64,000 nt of DNA from JABSSA01 sp039960995 (GCA_039960995.1 JBDVKF010000026.1:22877-86876); one strand, 5' to 3'. Positions 1-9,015 are shown, counted from the stretch's first letter. Made by a program: numbers and translations. The notes: generated by a model from the letters alone, not told the origin.

Positions 1-1055
1 ACCACGCCGCCATCTTGCTTGCCGGGATCATCCCAGCGAAACCCCATCTCAGCCATCAAATCGCCCAAGGCACTCAGACGACGACGGTTCTCTTCTGGGG
101 TTTCCGCAAACTCCACCAGCAACAAGGCTTCGGGATTGCCGCGCACAAAACTGTCCACGATGGGGCGAAACTGCGGGATATCCCGGCCCAACCGGATCAT
201 GTTGTGATCGACCAGCTCCACCGCGACTGGGCCCAGTTTGACGATATGCTGCGCGGCATCCATCGCCGCGTGAAAGCTGGGGAAATGGCACACACCCAGC
301 GTCTTGGTTATAAGCTTTGGCGACAGCTTCAAATCCAGCGACTTGGTGATCGCCAGCGTGCCTTCCGATCCGACCAATAGCTGCGCCATATCCGGGGCAT
401 CCCCCAAAAGCGCGTCGATATTATACCCGCCCACACGGCGCTGCACCGCCGGAAAGCGTGCTTTGATCTCCGCCTGTTCACGCGCCGCAAGCGCCATCAA
501 TTCCGCATCAAGCATTTGGTCCGGGGACGCCGCCGCAAAACGCCGCTGCTCTCCACTGGCCAGCATCGCCTCCAAACCCAAAACATTGTCCTGCATCTTG
601 CCATACCGGATCGAACGCGACCCGCACGAGTTATTGGCCGCCATCCCCCCAAGCGTGGCCCGAGACGCGGTCGAGACATCGACCGGATACCACCACCCAT
701 CCGCCGCCACTTGGCGGTTCAGATCGTCCAGCACCAAACCGGGCTGAACCGTAACTTGGCCAGCTTCGGCGTCGTAATCGATCACCTTGTTCAGATACCG
801 CGTGAAATCGACAACCAGCGCGTCATTGACCGTCTGGCCCGATTGCGACGTCCCACCCCCGCGCGGCAGCACCGCAATGCCCTCTGATTTGGCAAAATCC
901 AGCGCGGCTTCGACATCGTCCCACGTTTTAGGAACAAGCACAGCACGCGGCATGATCTGATAGATCGACGCATCCGTGGCATAGCGCCCACGATCGAAAT
1001 CCGTATCAAGAACCTGACCTTCGACCCGTGCCTGCAATGTGCGGTAATCTATCAT
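1..1055 (-). CDS. FAD-binding oxidoreductase, YdiJ-like (partial, 5' part only)
   Basis: The first ~351 residues of an FAD-linked oxidase are read on the minus strand; the gene runs off the left edge. Visible landmarks of the FAD_binding_4 (PCMH) domain are PRGGGTSQCGQTVN around residue 65, PGLVLDDLN, the glycine-rich stretch ATLGGMAANNSCGSRSIRYG around residue 145, and VGSEGTLAITK around residue 235. The Cys-containing forms TSQCGQ and NNSCGS are typical of the long D-2-hydroxyacid (2-hydroxyglutarate type) dehydrogenases of the YdiJ family, which carry C-terminal Fe-S domains that cannot be seen here. The ATG at 1055 is 70 bp from the divergent aminotransferase. Substrate is inferred only as a D-2-hydroxyacid. 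Confidence 0.85.
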   Translation of the reverse strand, partial: MIDYRTLQARVEGQVLDTDFDRGRYATDASIYQIMPRAVLVPKTWDDVEAALDFAKSEGIAVLPRGGGTSQSGQTVNDALVVDFTRYLNKVIDYDAEAGQVTVQPGLVLDDLNRQVAADGWWYPVDVSTASRATLGGMAANNSCGSRSIRYGKMQDNVLGLEAMLASGEQRRFAAASPDQMLDAELMALAAREQAEIKARFPAVQRRVGGYNIDALLGDAPDMAQLLVGSEGTLAITKSLDLKLSPKLITKTLGVCHFPSFHAAMDAAQHIVKLGPVAVELVDHNMIRLGRDIPQFRPIVDSFVRGNPEALLLVEFAETPEENRRRLSALGDLMAEMGFRWDDPGKQDGGV

Positions 1056-1125
1056 AATACTTGACCTTCCCCCCCGCTACCCTCACCGTCTCGTCCGATA
1101 GGCGCAACTTCTAAAGGCACTGAAC

Positions 1126-2292
1126 ATGCGATCTGGACGCCATTTCTTACAAATTCCCGGCCCAACCAACACACCTGACCGTATCCAACGCGCAATGCAC
1201 CGCGCAGTGATCGACCACCGTGGCCCCGAATTTGCCAAGCTGGGGCGCAGCGTGCTTCAGGATTTGAAAACCGTTTTCAAAACCAAAAACCGCGTCGTGA
1301 TCTATCCCGCGTCCGGCACCGGCGCATGGGAAGCCGCCCTGGTCAACGTGCTCGCCCCCGGCGATCAGGTCCTGATGTATGAAACCGGCCAGTTCGCCAC
1401 CTTGTGGAAAAACATGGCCACGAAACTAGGGTTCGATCCGGTCTTCATGCAAGGGGATTGGCGCTCTGGCGCAAATGCCGAAGCGATCGGCGCGCAGCTT
1501 GCCGCAGATACCGCGCATAAACTCAAAGCTGTCTGCGTCGTGCACAATGACACGGCCACCGGTGTGACCTCCGACATTGCCACCGTGCGCGCCGCCATGG
1601 ACGCCGCAAATCACCCCGCGCTCTTGATGGTCGATACGATTTCATCGCTTGGTTCGATTGATTTTCAAACCGATGCATGGGGTGTCGATGTCGTGGTGGC
1701 CGGCTCGCAAAAAGGCCTGATGCTTCCCCCCGGATTGTCGTTCAACGCGATTTCGGACAAGGCGTGGGACGCGTGTCATACGGGCGGGGATCGTCGGTCT
1801 TATTGGGATTGGCGCGACATGGTCGGCCCAAATGACCAAGGCTTTTTCCCCTACACACCCGCAACGACCCTTCTGTATGGCCTACGAGAAGCACTGGATA
1901 TGCTGGCCGAAGAAGGGCTCGAGGCCGTTTTCGCCCGCCACGCCCGCCACGCCAAAGCAACCCAACTGGCGGTCGAGGCGTGGGGCCTCGATATTCTGGC
2001 CACTCACGAAAACGAACGCTCCAACAGCCTCACGGCCGTGGTGATGCCGGATGACACAGGCGCCGACGCACTGCGCGCCGCGGTTCTCGACGGTTTCGAT
2101 ATGTCGCTCGGCACCGGCTTGAACAAAGTGGCCGACCGTGTGTTTCGGATCGGACATCTCGGGGATTTCAACGACCTCATGCTGATGGGCACCCTGTGCG
2201 GAGTCGAAATGGGTCTGGTCCGCGCCAACGTCGCCCACCGCAAAGGCGGCACACAGGCCGCACTGGATTACCTCGCCGCGAATGGGTCTTGA
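1126..2292 (+). CDS. Class V aminotransferase, serine-glyoxylate type
   Basis: A 388-residue PLP enzyme of aminotransferase class V. The N-terminus IPGPTNTPDRIQRAMHR, the HNDTATGVTSD stretch and the PLP-lysine motif AGSQKGLMLPPG (K196) closely resemble serine-glyoxylate aminotransferase of serine-cycle methylotrophs and the related aspartate-glyoxylate enzyme BhcA. It would transfer an amino group from serine (or aspartate) to glyoxylate, giving glycine, in the cytoplasm. Length is normal for the family. Divergent from a D-2-hydroxyacid oxidase, which fits two-carbon metabolism. The exact amino donor cannot be read from sequence; serine-glyoxylate is preferred over BhcA because no other bhc genes are adjacent. 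Confidence 0.85.
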   Translation: MRSGRHFLQIPGPTNTPDRIQRAMHRAVIDHRGPEFAKLGRSVLQDLKTVFKTKNRVVIYPASGTGAWEAALVNVLAPGDQVLMYETGQFATLWKNMATKLGFDPVFMQGDWRSGANAEAIGAQLAADTAHKLKAVCVVHNDTATGVTSDIATVRAAMDAANHPALLMVDTISSLGSIDFQTDAWGVDVVVAGSQKGLMLPPGLSFNAISDKAWDACHTGGDRRSYWDWRDMVGPNDQGFFPYTPATTLLYGLREALDMLAEEGLEAVFARHARHAKATQLAVEAWGLDILATHENERSNSLTAVVMPDDTGADALRAAVLDGFDMSLGTGLNKVADRVFRIGHLGDFNDLMLMGTLCGVEMGLVRANVAHRKGGTQAALDYLAANGS

Positions 2293-2473
2293 TTGGATTT
2301 GAAACGTCGGATGGCTTTGATCTGTAAGTCATCGACCAACCGAAATTTCGATGATGGATCAAGCGGACTCTCGCAAAGAACGCAGCGAAGGTCTCCTTCG
2401 AGCCCATACCCCCAGTTTCGCTCAATGCGGCGACTGTCTGCAATCTTGTGGGATCAACTCACTTTTCGCACAG

Positions 2474-3907
2474 TCAACACCGTTTGGTCAGGCATTCGCC
2501 GGTGTCTTCTGACACAATGGTGTTCCGATCACTGGCGCCTTTTGGCATTGGCACTCCACGACGCAACAAGAACTTTGGCCTTCGGCCAAGACCGGCGGGC
2601 AAACGCGCGATAGGTTCTTCGATAGCATATGTACCGCGCCCGATCTCGCGCAACGCACCGGCATCGACCAGCTGCGTGATCCCGGCCCAGCTTGGCAGAA
2701 TATCATAAGCCTCTGCAGATCCGGCGAGCGTAACGACATCCTCGGGTATCGAAGAAGAGATGCCCGCAGGGAAAGCCCGAAGCAGCAAGTCAACGGGATC
2801 TTCTTGCGCTACGCCCAGATCCACCAATCCGTTTTCGGTCATCTGCACGCGCCTATTCCCGGTTATGATTGTGACACCCCCGCGCTTGACCGGTTGCTTT
2901 GCGTTGTTGACGCCTGACGGAAGCGCCGTGGTGTCCAGCCGCTGTTCGTGGATGTGTTGATCGGGGACTCGTCCCAGATAAACGCTCAGTTGCGCATCCG
3001 CCTGCATTTGTGCATCGGCGCTATTCCAACGCCGCGCATCGAGAGAGCAGGCGAATTGTGGAACGAAACTCACGTACTCAGCCGGTACGCCCACGACACC
3101 CAATCCATTTTCGCTGGCAATGACAACATGTTCGAGCCGATCCGTTGCACCAGTGATTTTCAGGATCAATGGTGATCGGCTTGTGGCGATCAAATAGATT
3201 GGACGCGTACCGGCTTCGATGCGAATACTGCCTGCCCGTGTCTCCTGATCCAACCCCGAGACTGCAACCGTGGAGACAGCTTCGGCACGTTTGACGTTGA
3301 AAAGTATGATCTCTGCGTCATCGGAGACAGTTGGCATGTCGCACCCTTTGTGCTCTAGGGCAGACAGCTGAGCCTCAGGTGTCTTGGAGAGGACTTCGAA
3401 TGTCGCAATGATGTCTTCGGTTGTTAAAATGCCATCGTTGTTGGCATCCATAGCCAGAAGATCACCGAGCACATGCGGTCGTTGTTGCGCAAATTGCTTA
3501 GCGCTTTCGGCATCCATCTCCTCAAGTGTCAGGATGCCGTCTGAATTCAAATCGAATTCACGCCGGCGCGTTTCTATTTGCCTCGCAGAGTTCGGACGCA
3601 GGATCGGGCTTAGCCGGCGTATTTCGTCAATACTCAGGCTCAGGTCCCCGTTTAGATCACGAACCAGCCATTCGCCACGCGTTTTGTGGCGCAGTCGCGC
3701 GATCATTCTTTCTTCGTGCAACTGTATGAGTTCGGGCGTGAGTCGGCCGTCGGGTGCCATCGCAAACAGCCGCTTTATTAACTGACTTCGGTTTTGATCA
3801 AGCGCTTTGGCATATTCGCGCACCTTCTCGGGCGGTAGCGCAAGAGTTTCCGCAGGAGCCGTTATCGGTAAGAATAGAAGGCTGAGCGTCAGAGCAAGGA
3901 AGCGCAT
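2474..3907 (-). CDS. Exported EF-hand protein
   Basis: About 477 residues with a clear signal peptide (MRFLALTLSLLFLPITAPA, cleavage after AxA). The N-terminal half holds EF-hand-type calcium loops: DLNGDLSLSIDE, DLNSDGILTLEE and DANNDGILTTED, each with the D-x-N/D-x-D-G spacing. The C-terminal half has no motif I recognise. The open frame extends upstream to 3928, but the ATG at 3907 begins the signal peptide directly and has a GGAA six bases ahead, so it is chosen. Probably a periplasmic or secreted calcium-responsive protein; partner unknown. Convergent with the aminotransferase, with ~180 bp of non-coding sequence between them. Confidence 0.8.
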   Translation of the reverse strand: MRFLALTLSLLFLPITAPAETLALPPEKVREYAKALDQNRSQLIKRLFAMAPDGRLTPELIQLHEERMIARLRHKTRGEWLVRDLNGDLSLSIDEIRRLSPILRPNSARQIETRRREFDLNSDGILTLEEMDAESAKQFAQQRPHVLGDLLAMDANNDGILTTEDIIATFEVLSKTPEAQLSALEHKGCDMPTVSDDAEIILFNVKRAEAVSTVAVSGLDQETRAGSIRIEAGTRPIYLIATSRSPLILKITGATDRLEHVVIASENGLGVVGVPAEYVSFVPQFACSLDARRWNSADAQMQADAQLSVYLGRVPDQHIHEQRLDTTALPSGVNNAKQPVKRGGVTIITGNRRVQMTENGLVDLGVAQEDPVDLLLRAFPAGISSSIPEDVVTLAGSAEAYDILPSWAGITQLVDAGALREIGRGTYAIEEPIARLPAGLGRRPKFLLRRGVPMPKGASDRNTIVSEDTGECLTKRC

Positions 3908-4679
3908 GGAAATTTCCATTTTAAACAATTCTTTGGCTTAGGGTATCCGTTCGAGAAGGCAAGAATATGACGATACCGTCGTCACCTGCGAGCGCAACGG
4001 TATCTCCTGTTTGGTCAAGATTGCTGGAACTTGTCGATCAAGCCGCGCGCGACGGACGAAGAGTGATCGAGCCTGGCGCAGATTTTCTGTGGGAGGGCCT
4101 GGGCTCCTAAATCGACCGTTCAAGGCCGAAGGCACTTTCTCAAAGCGGCCATTCGTGCAGTCGCAGCCAAATAGCGCTGTGTCCGCACAGCAGACCAACG
4201 TTTAATCGCGGTTAAGGTCTGGTCTGGGGCAGAATTGCGTGACGCGAGTCATTGATAGGATTTTGAACATCCCCCGTGTTGAGGCAAAGCTGGGCGATGT
4301 TCCACACCGAAGCTTCTTTCGAATTGCTGCGATCTTCACGACTTGCCTGTTTGCAGCTGCAGCAAAAGGGGGCAGGCGGTTGGAGGCTGTTTTTCGGACC
4401 TGTACCGCCTTTGCTTTTGACATCGGATTATCATTTGGCCCGACGCCGGTCGCGGCAGATGCGCGCGATGGTGCGACGGGGTAGCCGGGATTAACCAATT
4501 TTCGGTGGGGTTTGAGTTGCGGGTTTTGAAAGACAGCTTTGGGCGCTGAAAGATGGCTTTGGGGAAATATGGGATGAATCAGCTGGTTTTGATGCTTTTG
4601 AAAAGCAGCTTTCACGCCTGAAGGCTGGCTTTCACCCGTTGCGACTCAGGGGGCAGCGGGCGGAGATGTGGGGTTAATA
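3908..4679. other. Non-coding stretch
   Basis: About 770 bp without a convincing gene. Open frames at 3938-4198 and 4202-4615 (minus strand) have unnatural composition, no recognisable domain and no ribosome binding site. The segment holds a cluster of small repeats (4527-4635). Its look is that of eroded sequence next to the DnaE2 remnant. Confidence 0.6.
4527..4635. repeat. Four 17-nt repeat units in two pairs of 20-nt period
   Basis: Units lie at 4527 (TGAAAGACAGCTTTGGG), 4547 (TGAAAGATGGCTTTGGG), 4599 (TGAAAAGCAGCTTTCAC) and 4619 (TGAAGGCTGGCTTTCAC). Within each pair the start-to-start distance is exactly 20. The last two units are also inverted repeats (TGAA...TTCA). They look like a small degenerate intergenic repeat, function unknown. 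Confidence 0.65.
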
Positions 4680-5063
4680 TCACGTACGGTCCTCAGTCAG
4701 CAGCTGGTCCAGCATGGGGGACAGATCCTCGATTTGCTCGGCCAACACATGCGTGACGCTGTGCGCACGCTGCATCCGCCCCGTGACGCGTAACATACGC
4801 CCGGCGATCACTGCGCGGCGGAAACGTTCATAAATGTGACGCCAGACGATGATGTTTACAACGCCGGTTTCGTCCTCAAGTGTCAGAAAGATAACACCCT
4901 TTGCGGTTCCGGGGCGTTGACGCAAGATCACCAATCCCGCCACCGCGATGCGGGCATTGATCGGCGGCAAGGTCAAATCACACGCCCGCAAGCACGCCGG
5001 TGGTTTGGGCCAAGACGGGGCGTGCGCGTGTTTATAGGGCTGTGGAGATGGGTATATTTGCAT
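4680..5063 (-). pseudogene. dnaE2: DnaE2 (ImuC) C-terminal OB-domain remnant behind an SOS box
   Basis: The reading frame encodes 127 residues from ATG 5063. From about residue 35 on it matches the C-terminal OB-fold part of the error-prone DNA polymerase DnaE2/ImuC: RIAVAGLVILRQRPGTAKGV, IFLTLEDETGVVNIIVW, RMLRVTGRMQR and LAEQIEDLSPML. Full DnaE2 is around 1,000 residues or more, so all polymerase, PHP and finger domains are missing, and no imuA or imuB is nearby. The first ~30 residues are unlike DnaE2. The frame is open and the start lies 2 bases after an SOS operator, so a short LexA-controlled protein could still be made. The frame also extends to a GTG at 5096, but that would place the operator inside the coding region. 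Called a remnant; a reduced functional gene is the alternative. Confidence 0.75.
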
Positions 5064-5065
5064 GA

Positions 5066-5080
5066 GAACAAAGATAGAAC
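5066..5080 (-). promoter_or_regulatory. SOS (LexA) box GTTC-N7-GTTC
   Basis: On the minus strand the sequence is GTTCTATCTTTGTTC, an exact match to the alphaproteobacterial LexA operator GTTC-N7-GTTC. It ends 2 bases before the ATG of the DnaE2 remnant and overlaps a possible -10 (TATCTT, 5071-5076), with a weak -35 (TTGTGA, 5093-5098) 16 bases upstream. imuA-imuB-dnaE2 cassettes are known to be LexA-controlled, so the site fits the neighbouring remnant. Confidence 0.75.
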
Positions 5081-5184
5081 ATTTAAACTTTGTCACAAGT
5101 GATAAAGCTTGGGGTCGAAAAACACACTAGCGTCCCTTATATGCCCCAGTTAGAACAGGCGAGTTGTCAAGAAAGAGAGCGAGA

Positions 5185-5508
5185 ATGGCCAAAATCACTT
5201 ACATCGAACACGGTGGCAAAGAGCATGTTGTTGACGTGGCCAACGGTCTGACCGTTATGGAAGGTGCACGGGACAACGACATTCCCGGAATCGAAGCGGA
5301 TTGTGGTGGCGCTTGCGCCTGTTCCACATGCCACGTGTATGTACATCCAGAATGGGTTGAGCGGTTGCCTGGCAAGGATGACATGGAAACGGACATGCTT
5401 GACTTCGCGTATGAACCAGACACAGCCCGGTCGCGTTTGACATGTCAGTTAAAAGTCACGGATGCATTGGACGGGTTGGTCGTTCAGATGCCGGAAAAAC
5501 AAATCTGA
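5185..5508 (+). CDS. 2Fe-2S ferredoxin, adrenodoxin type
   Basis: A 107-residue vertebrate/FdVI-type [2Fe-2S] ferredoxin. The cluster cysteines are C40-x5-C46-x2-C49 and C87 (motifs DCGGACACSTC and RLTCQL). It transfers single electrons in the cytoplasm, in this family usually to cytochromes P450 or for cofactor and Fe-S cluster assembly; the partner is not visible here. The ATG at 5185 follows a purine-rich AAGAAAGAGAGCGAGA stretch and starts the family's normal N-terminus (MAKITYIE); an upstream in-frame start at 5164 would add seven non-conserved residues. Its TGA overlaps the ATG of the next gene (TGATG). Confidence 0.93.
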   Translation: MAKITYIEHGGKEHVVDVANGLTVMEGARDNDIPGIEADCGGACACSTCHVYVHPEWVERLPGKDDMETDMLDFAYEPDTARSRLTCQLKVTDALDGLVVQMPEKQI

Positions 5509-6341
5509 TGCCAGTTGGGGCGCGGCGTCTTCCGTTGCGCTCGCTGCACTGTGCCATGCGCGGCGCAGGGCTGACGTTGTGGTTTTTGCTGGCGTCGCTG
5601 GGTGGTTTAATAACGCCAACGTCAGGACACGCGGCAGAACGGGGGTGCGTGGCCGGCGACGATCCTCGCATTGCGCGCGTGTGCTTTGTGAATGAACCGG
5701 AAAGACCCGTATACGGCCATGAGGTTCTGGGTGACACACCAGAATGGGATGTGCTGGAGGTGCATTGGTCACGGGGGGCGGCCCCTAAAGGAGCCGCGTC
5801 TGTTGTGAGTGCAAGCCAGGACAACCACGTTTTTGAAGACATAGCGCCACGTCTTGTTGACGTTGACGGTCAGCCCGGTTCAGAGATTGTTGTCGTCCGG
5901 TCCAGCTTTTCAAAAGGCGCTCAGCTTGTTGTGTACGGTGTGCGTGACGGGGAACTGAAAATCTTGGCCGAGACGCCGTATATCGGAACCAGAAATCGCT
6001 GGTTGGCTCCGGCTGCTATTTCTGATCTGGACGGGGACGGCCATGTTGAATTGGCCTTTGTGGATCGGCCGCATCTGGCCAGAACGCTGCGTGTTTGGCG
6101 GTTTCAGAACGACAGTTTGAAACCCGTTGCCAGCATGTCAGGCGTGACCAATCACCGTATCGGCGAACCTTTTATCACCGGCGGAGTGCGTATATGCGCA
6201 GATGGGCCAGAGATCATCACGGCCGATGCCCGCTGGTCGCAAATTGTGGCTACGCAACTGAAGAACGACACACTGGTGGCGCGGGCGTTGGGAGCTTACA
6301 GCCCGGCCAAGATAAAAGCCGCTTTGGCCTGTGCGGACTAA
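5508..6341 (+). CDS. Exported FG-GAP/VCBS-like protein
   Basis: About 277 residues. A hydrophobic segment (LTLWFLLASLGGLI) followed by SGHAAE indicates a signal peptide, preceded by basic residues. The mature part has beta-propeller-like repeats with Asp-rich turns, for instance VDVDGQPGSEIVVV and SDLDGDGHVELAFV, as in FG-GAP/VCBS repeat proteins. The start at 5508 overlaps the ferredoxin stop (TGATG), which suggests translational coupling; a second ATG at 5556 would give a more compact signal peptide. Likely periplasmic; molecular role unknown. Confidence 0.75.
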   Translation: MPVGARRLPLRSLHCAMRGAGLTLWFLLASLGGLITPTSGHAAERGCVAGDDPRIARVCFVNEPERPVYGHEVLGDTPEWDVLEVHWSRGAAPKGAASVVSASQDNHVFEDIAPRLVDVDGQPGSEIVVVRSSFSKGAQLVVYGVRDGELKILAETPYIGTRNRWLAPAAISDLDGDGHVELAFVDRPHLARTLRVWRFQNDSLKPVASMSGVTNHRIGEPFITGGVRICADGPEIITADARWSQIVATQLKNDTLVARALGAYSPAKIKAALACAD

Positions 6342-6446
6342 TCAAATGGCCTTCGCTGGACTGCCAGCACGCAAGACCACCCACTCGACACGGACCGGCG
6401 TGCGGGCAATAGTGCGTTGAACTTGAATTCTTGAAAGGTCACGCAC

Positions 6447-7001
6447 ATGGCATCGTCCCCTCCTGTTTGCGATTTCAACTGGCCTGCGCCTGATTTCAAG
6501 TTACCGGCAACTGATGGGCGCATCTTGCAGTTAAGTGATGTGTGCGGCCCCCGTGGCACGTTGATCATGTTTATCTGCAATCACTGTCCCTATGTCATCG
6601 CGATCTTGGATCGCATTGTTCGGGACGCACAGGCGTTACAAGCCTTGGGAATTGGTGTCGCTGCGATCTGCGCAAATGATGCAGAAAACTATCCGGCAGA
6701 TGGCTTTCCTCAAATGCAAAAGCTGGCCCAGGATCATGCCTTTTCCTTTCCCTATTTACACGACGAAAGCCAATCCGTCGCGCGGGCCTATGATGCAGCT
6801 TGCACGCCTGATTTTTATGGATTTGATGCCGATCTGGGTTTGCAATATCGCGGCCGACTTGATGCGTCGCGCAATCGCGCAGCCCCAAATGATGCACGTC
6901 GGGATTTGTTCGAAGCGATGGTGCAAGTCGCTGAAACTGGGCGTGGACCCCAAGATCAGATCCCGTCCATGGGGTGTTCCATCAAATGGAAGGCAGCTTA
7001 A
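6447..7001 (+). CDS. Thioredoxin-fold (AhpC/TSA-like) protein
   Basis: A 184-residue thioredoxin-family protein. The N-terminus NWPAPDFKLPATDGR is typical of peroxiredoxin/redoxin domains, and the redox motif is CNHCPYV (C44-N-H-C47). This belongs to the widespread cytoplasmic thioredoxin-family group carrying CxHCPYV; it is probably a disulfide reductase or peroxidase, with no known specific substrate. There is no signal peptide. Its TAA overlaps the ATG of gph (TAATG), so the two are co-translated. Confidence 0.85.
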   Translation: MASSPPVCDFNWPAPDFKLPATDGRILQLSDVCGPRGTLIMFICNHCPYVIAILDRIVRDAQALQALGIGVAAICANDAENYPADGFPQMQKLAQDHAFSFPYLHDESQSVARAYDAACTPDFYGFDADLGLQYRGRLDASRNRAAPNDARRDLFEAMVQVAETGRGPQDQIPSMGCSIKWKAA

Positions 7002-7672
7002 TGCAAGGCAATGTCGTTGCGCGCATCGCGTTCGATCTGGATGGCACGTTGATTGACAGTGTCGCCGATATTCACGCGGCTGTGGCTGACGTATTGCAGG
7101 ACAACGGCATAACACCTTTGGATTTGCCAACAATTGTGTCCTTTGTCGGAAATGGATTGCCGCATCTTGTTGGGCTGGTGATAAAACGCGTTGGTTTGGA
7201 TATGAACCGTCACGCGACGCTGACCCAAGCTGTTTTGGATCGCTACAACCGGGACAGCACGTCCCACACCTGTCTTTACCCGGGGGTGCGCGATGCGCTT
7301 GAACAACTGAAATCAGCGGGGCACAGTTTTGGCTTGTGCACCAATAAACCTGAAGGACCGGCGCGGGCTATTGTGCAGCATCTGGATCTGGGGCCATTTG
7401 AATGTATCGTAGGCGGCGACACCTTTCCGGAACGCAAACCGCAACCAGGACCATTAAAAGCAACCTTTGCCGCGTTGCAAAACGGGCCAATGCTGTTTGT
7501 CGGTGACAGCGAAGTCGATGCCGAAACGGCACAAAATGCGCAGGTTCCGTTTCTGCTATACACCGAAGGCTATCGCAAATCGGCAGTGTCAGACATTCCG
7601 CACCACGCGGCTTTTTCCCATTTCGATCAGCTGCCAAGCTGTGTTTTGGAGTGTCTATCCCCGCGACAATAG
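7001..7672 (+). CDS. gph: Phosphoglycolate phosphatase
   Basis: A 223-residue HAD-superfamily phosphatase. Motif I is FDLDGTLIDS (nucleophile Asp), motif II the Thr/Asn in LCTNKP, motif III the Lys in RKPQPGPL, and motif IV FVGDSEVD. Cap type and length fit Gph/CbbZ, which dephosphorylates 2-phosphoglycolate to glycolate. The ATG at 7001 overlaps the preceding stop and follows GGAAGG; a longer frame from 6974 is unlikely. Glycolate made here could feed the glycolate/D-lactate-type oxidases and glyoxylate enzymes elsewhere in the window (inference). Confidence 0.88.
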   Translation: MQGNVVARIAFDLDGTLIDSVADIHAAVADVLQDNGITPLDLPTIVSFVGNGLPHLVGLVIKRVGLDMNRHATLTQAVLDRYNRDSTSHTCLYPGVRDALEQLKSAGHSFGLCTNKPEGPARAIVQHLDLGPFECIVGGDTFPERKPQPGPLKATFAALQNGPMLFVGDSEVDAETAQNAQVPFLLYTEGYRKSAVSDIPHHAAFSHFDQLPSCVLECLSPRQ

Positions 7673-7679
7673 CGGGTGT

Positions 7680-8945
7680 TTAATCCAACGCGCGCCAGCC
7701 AATATCGCGACGACAAAACCCTTCGGGCCAATCGATTTGATCCACCATAGCATAGGCCCGTGTTGCCGCTTCTGACAGGTTTGCGCCGCGGGCCGTCACG
7801 TTCAAAACACGCCCGCCACTGGCCGCAATACGCCCATCATCAAAGGTTGTGCCAGCATGGAATACCATATGCATGCTGTCTTCGGGCAACGCATCCAGAC
7901 CTGCGATGTGGCTGCCTTTTTGATAGGCGCCGGGATAGCCTTGAGCGGCCATAACAACGGTCATTGCATGATCATCTGCCCAGCTTACCTGCGCCTCGTC
8001 CAAGCGCCCTTCGGCGGCGGCTTGCAGTAAGTCCAAAACCTGCCCGCCAAGGCGCATCATCAACACCTGACATTCTGGATCGCCAAAGCGAACATTGTAT
8101 TCGACCAAACGAGGTGCGCCGTTTTCGATCATCAGGCCCGCGTAAAGGACGCCTTGATACGGGGTTCCACGTCGCGCCATTTCTTTCAACGTCGGGTACA
8201 CGATTTCTTCCATTGCGCGGGTCGCGATGTCATCTGTCAGCACCGGAGCAGGCGAATACGCCCCCATACCACCGGTGTTTGGACCAGTATCGCCTTCTCC
8301 GACGCGTTTGTGGTCTTGGGCCGTGCCGATGGGCAACGCGTTTTCGCCGTCGCATAGTATGAAAAACGATGCTTCTTCGCCGGTCATGAATTCTTCGATC
8401 ACCACCTCAGCACCGGCCCCACCAAAGACCCCTCCGAACATATCGTCCAACGCCTCTTCGGCCTGCGCGACTGTTTCCGCGATGATCACGCCTTTGCCTG
8501 CGGCCAGACCGTCCGCCTTGACGACAATCGGTGCGCCTTGCGTTCGCACATACGCCTTGGCTGCATCGGCGTCGGTGAAATGTGCATAAGCCGCTGTTGG
8601 GGCATTGGCCGCGTCGCAGACTGCTTTGGTGAACGCTTTTGATGCCTCAAGCTGCGCGGCGGCTTGAGATGGGCCAAACACCAACATGCCTGCCGCGCGC
8701 AACGCATCGGATACGCCTGCGGCCAATGGAGCTTCGGGGCCGACGATCACAAAATCAATGGCTTCTTCTTCTGCAAAACTGACCACCGCATCCGCATTGT
8801 CCGTATCCAATGCGGCACATTCAGCCAACGCGGCGATACCTGCGTTGCCCGGGGCCACGATCAGTTTGTCACATTTGGGGTTCTGTTTCGCGGCCCAGGC
8901 CAGACTATGTTCACGGCCCCCGCCGCCCAGAATCAGAATGTTCAT
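7680..8945 (-). CDS. purD: Phosphoribosylamine-glycine ligase (GARS)
   Basis: A 421-residue GAR synthetase, step 2 of purine synthesis, joining glycine to phosphoribosylamine with ATP. N-terminal MNILILGGGGREHSLAW is the family signature; the ATP-grasp core shows VKADGLAAGKGV and the metal-binding end RFGDPECQ. The open frame runs on to 9188, but the extension is not GARS-like; ATG 8945 gives the usual start and length. Convergent with gph (7-bp gap) and divergent from xseA (70-bp gap holding both promoters). Confidence 0.97.
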   Translation of the reverse strand: MNILILGGGGREHSLAWAAKQNPKCDKLIVAPGNAGIAALAECAALDTDNADAVVSFAEEEAIDFVIVGPEAPLAAGVSDALRAAGMLVFGPSQAAAQLEASKAFTKAVCDAANAPTAAYAHFTDADAAKAYVRTQGAPIVVKADGLAAGKGVIIAETVAQAEEALDDMFGGVFGGAGAEVVIEEFMTGEEASFFILCDGENALPIGTAQDHKRVGEGDTGPNTGGMGAYSPAPVLTDDIATRAMEEIVYPTLKEMARRGTPYQGVLYAGLMIENGAPRLVEYNVRFGDPECQVLMMRLGGQVLDLLQAAAEGRLDEAQVSWADDHAMTVVMAAQGYPGAYQKGSHIAGLDALPEDSMHMVFHAGTTFDDGRIAASGGRVLNVTARGANLSEAATRAYAMVDQIDWPEGFCRRDIGWRALD

Positions 8946-9015
8946 GTCTGCCCTCTCTTGGCCTTGTTGTCCGGGCGTTCTAAGCTGCAGCCTGAATAAG
9001 GACAAGGCACTGGCG

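Noticed and set aside
4202..4216. TTAA-N6-TTAA near 4202 as a CtrA box
   Set aside because: Spacer is 6, not 7, and no gene start lies nearby.
3938..4615. Two minus-strand open frames (86 and 137 residues) in the non-coding stretch
   Set aside because: No domain, no ribosome binding site, unusual composition; sequence looks like eroded repeat DNA.
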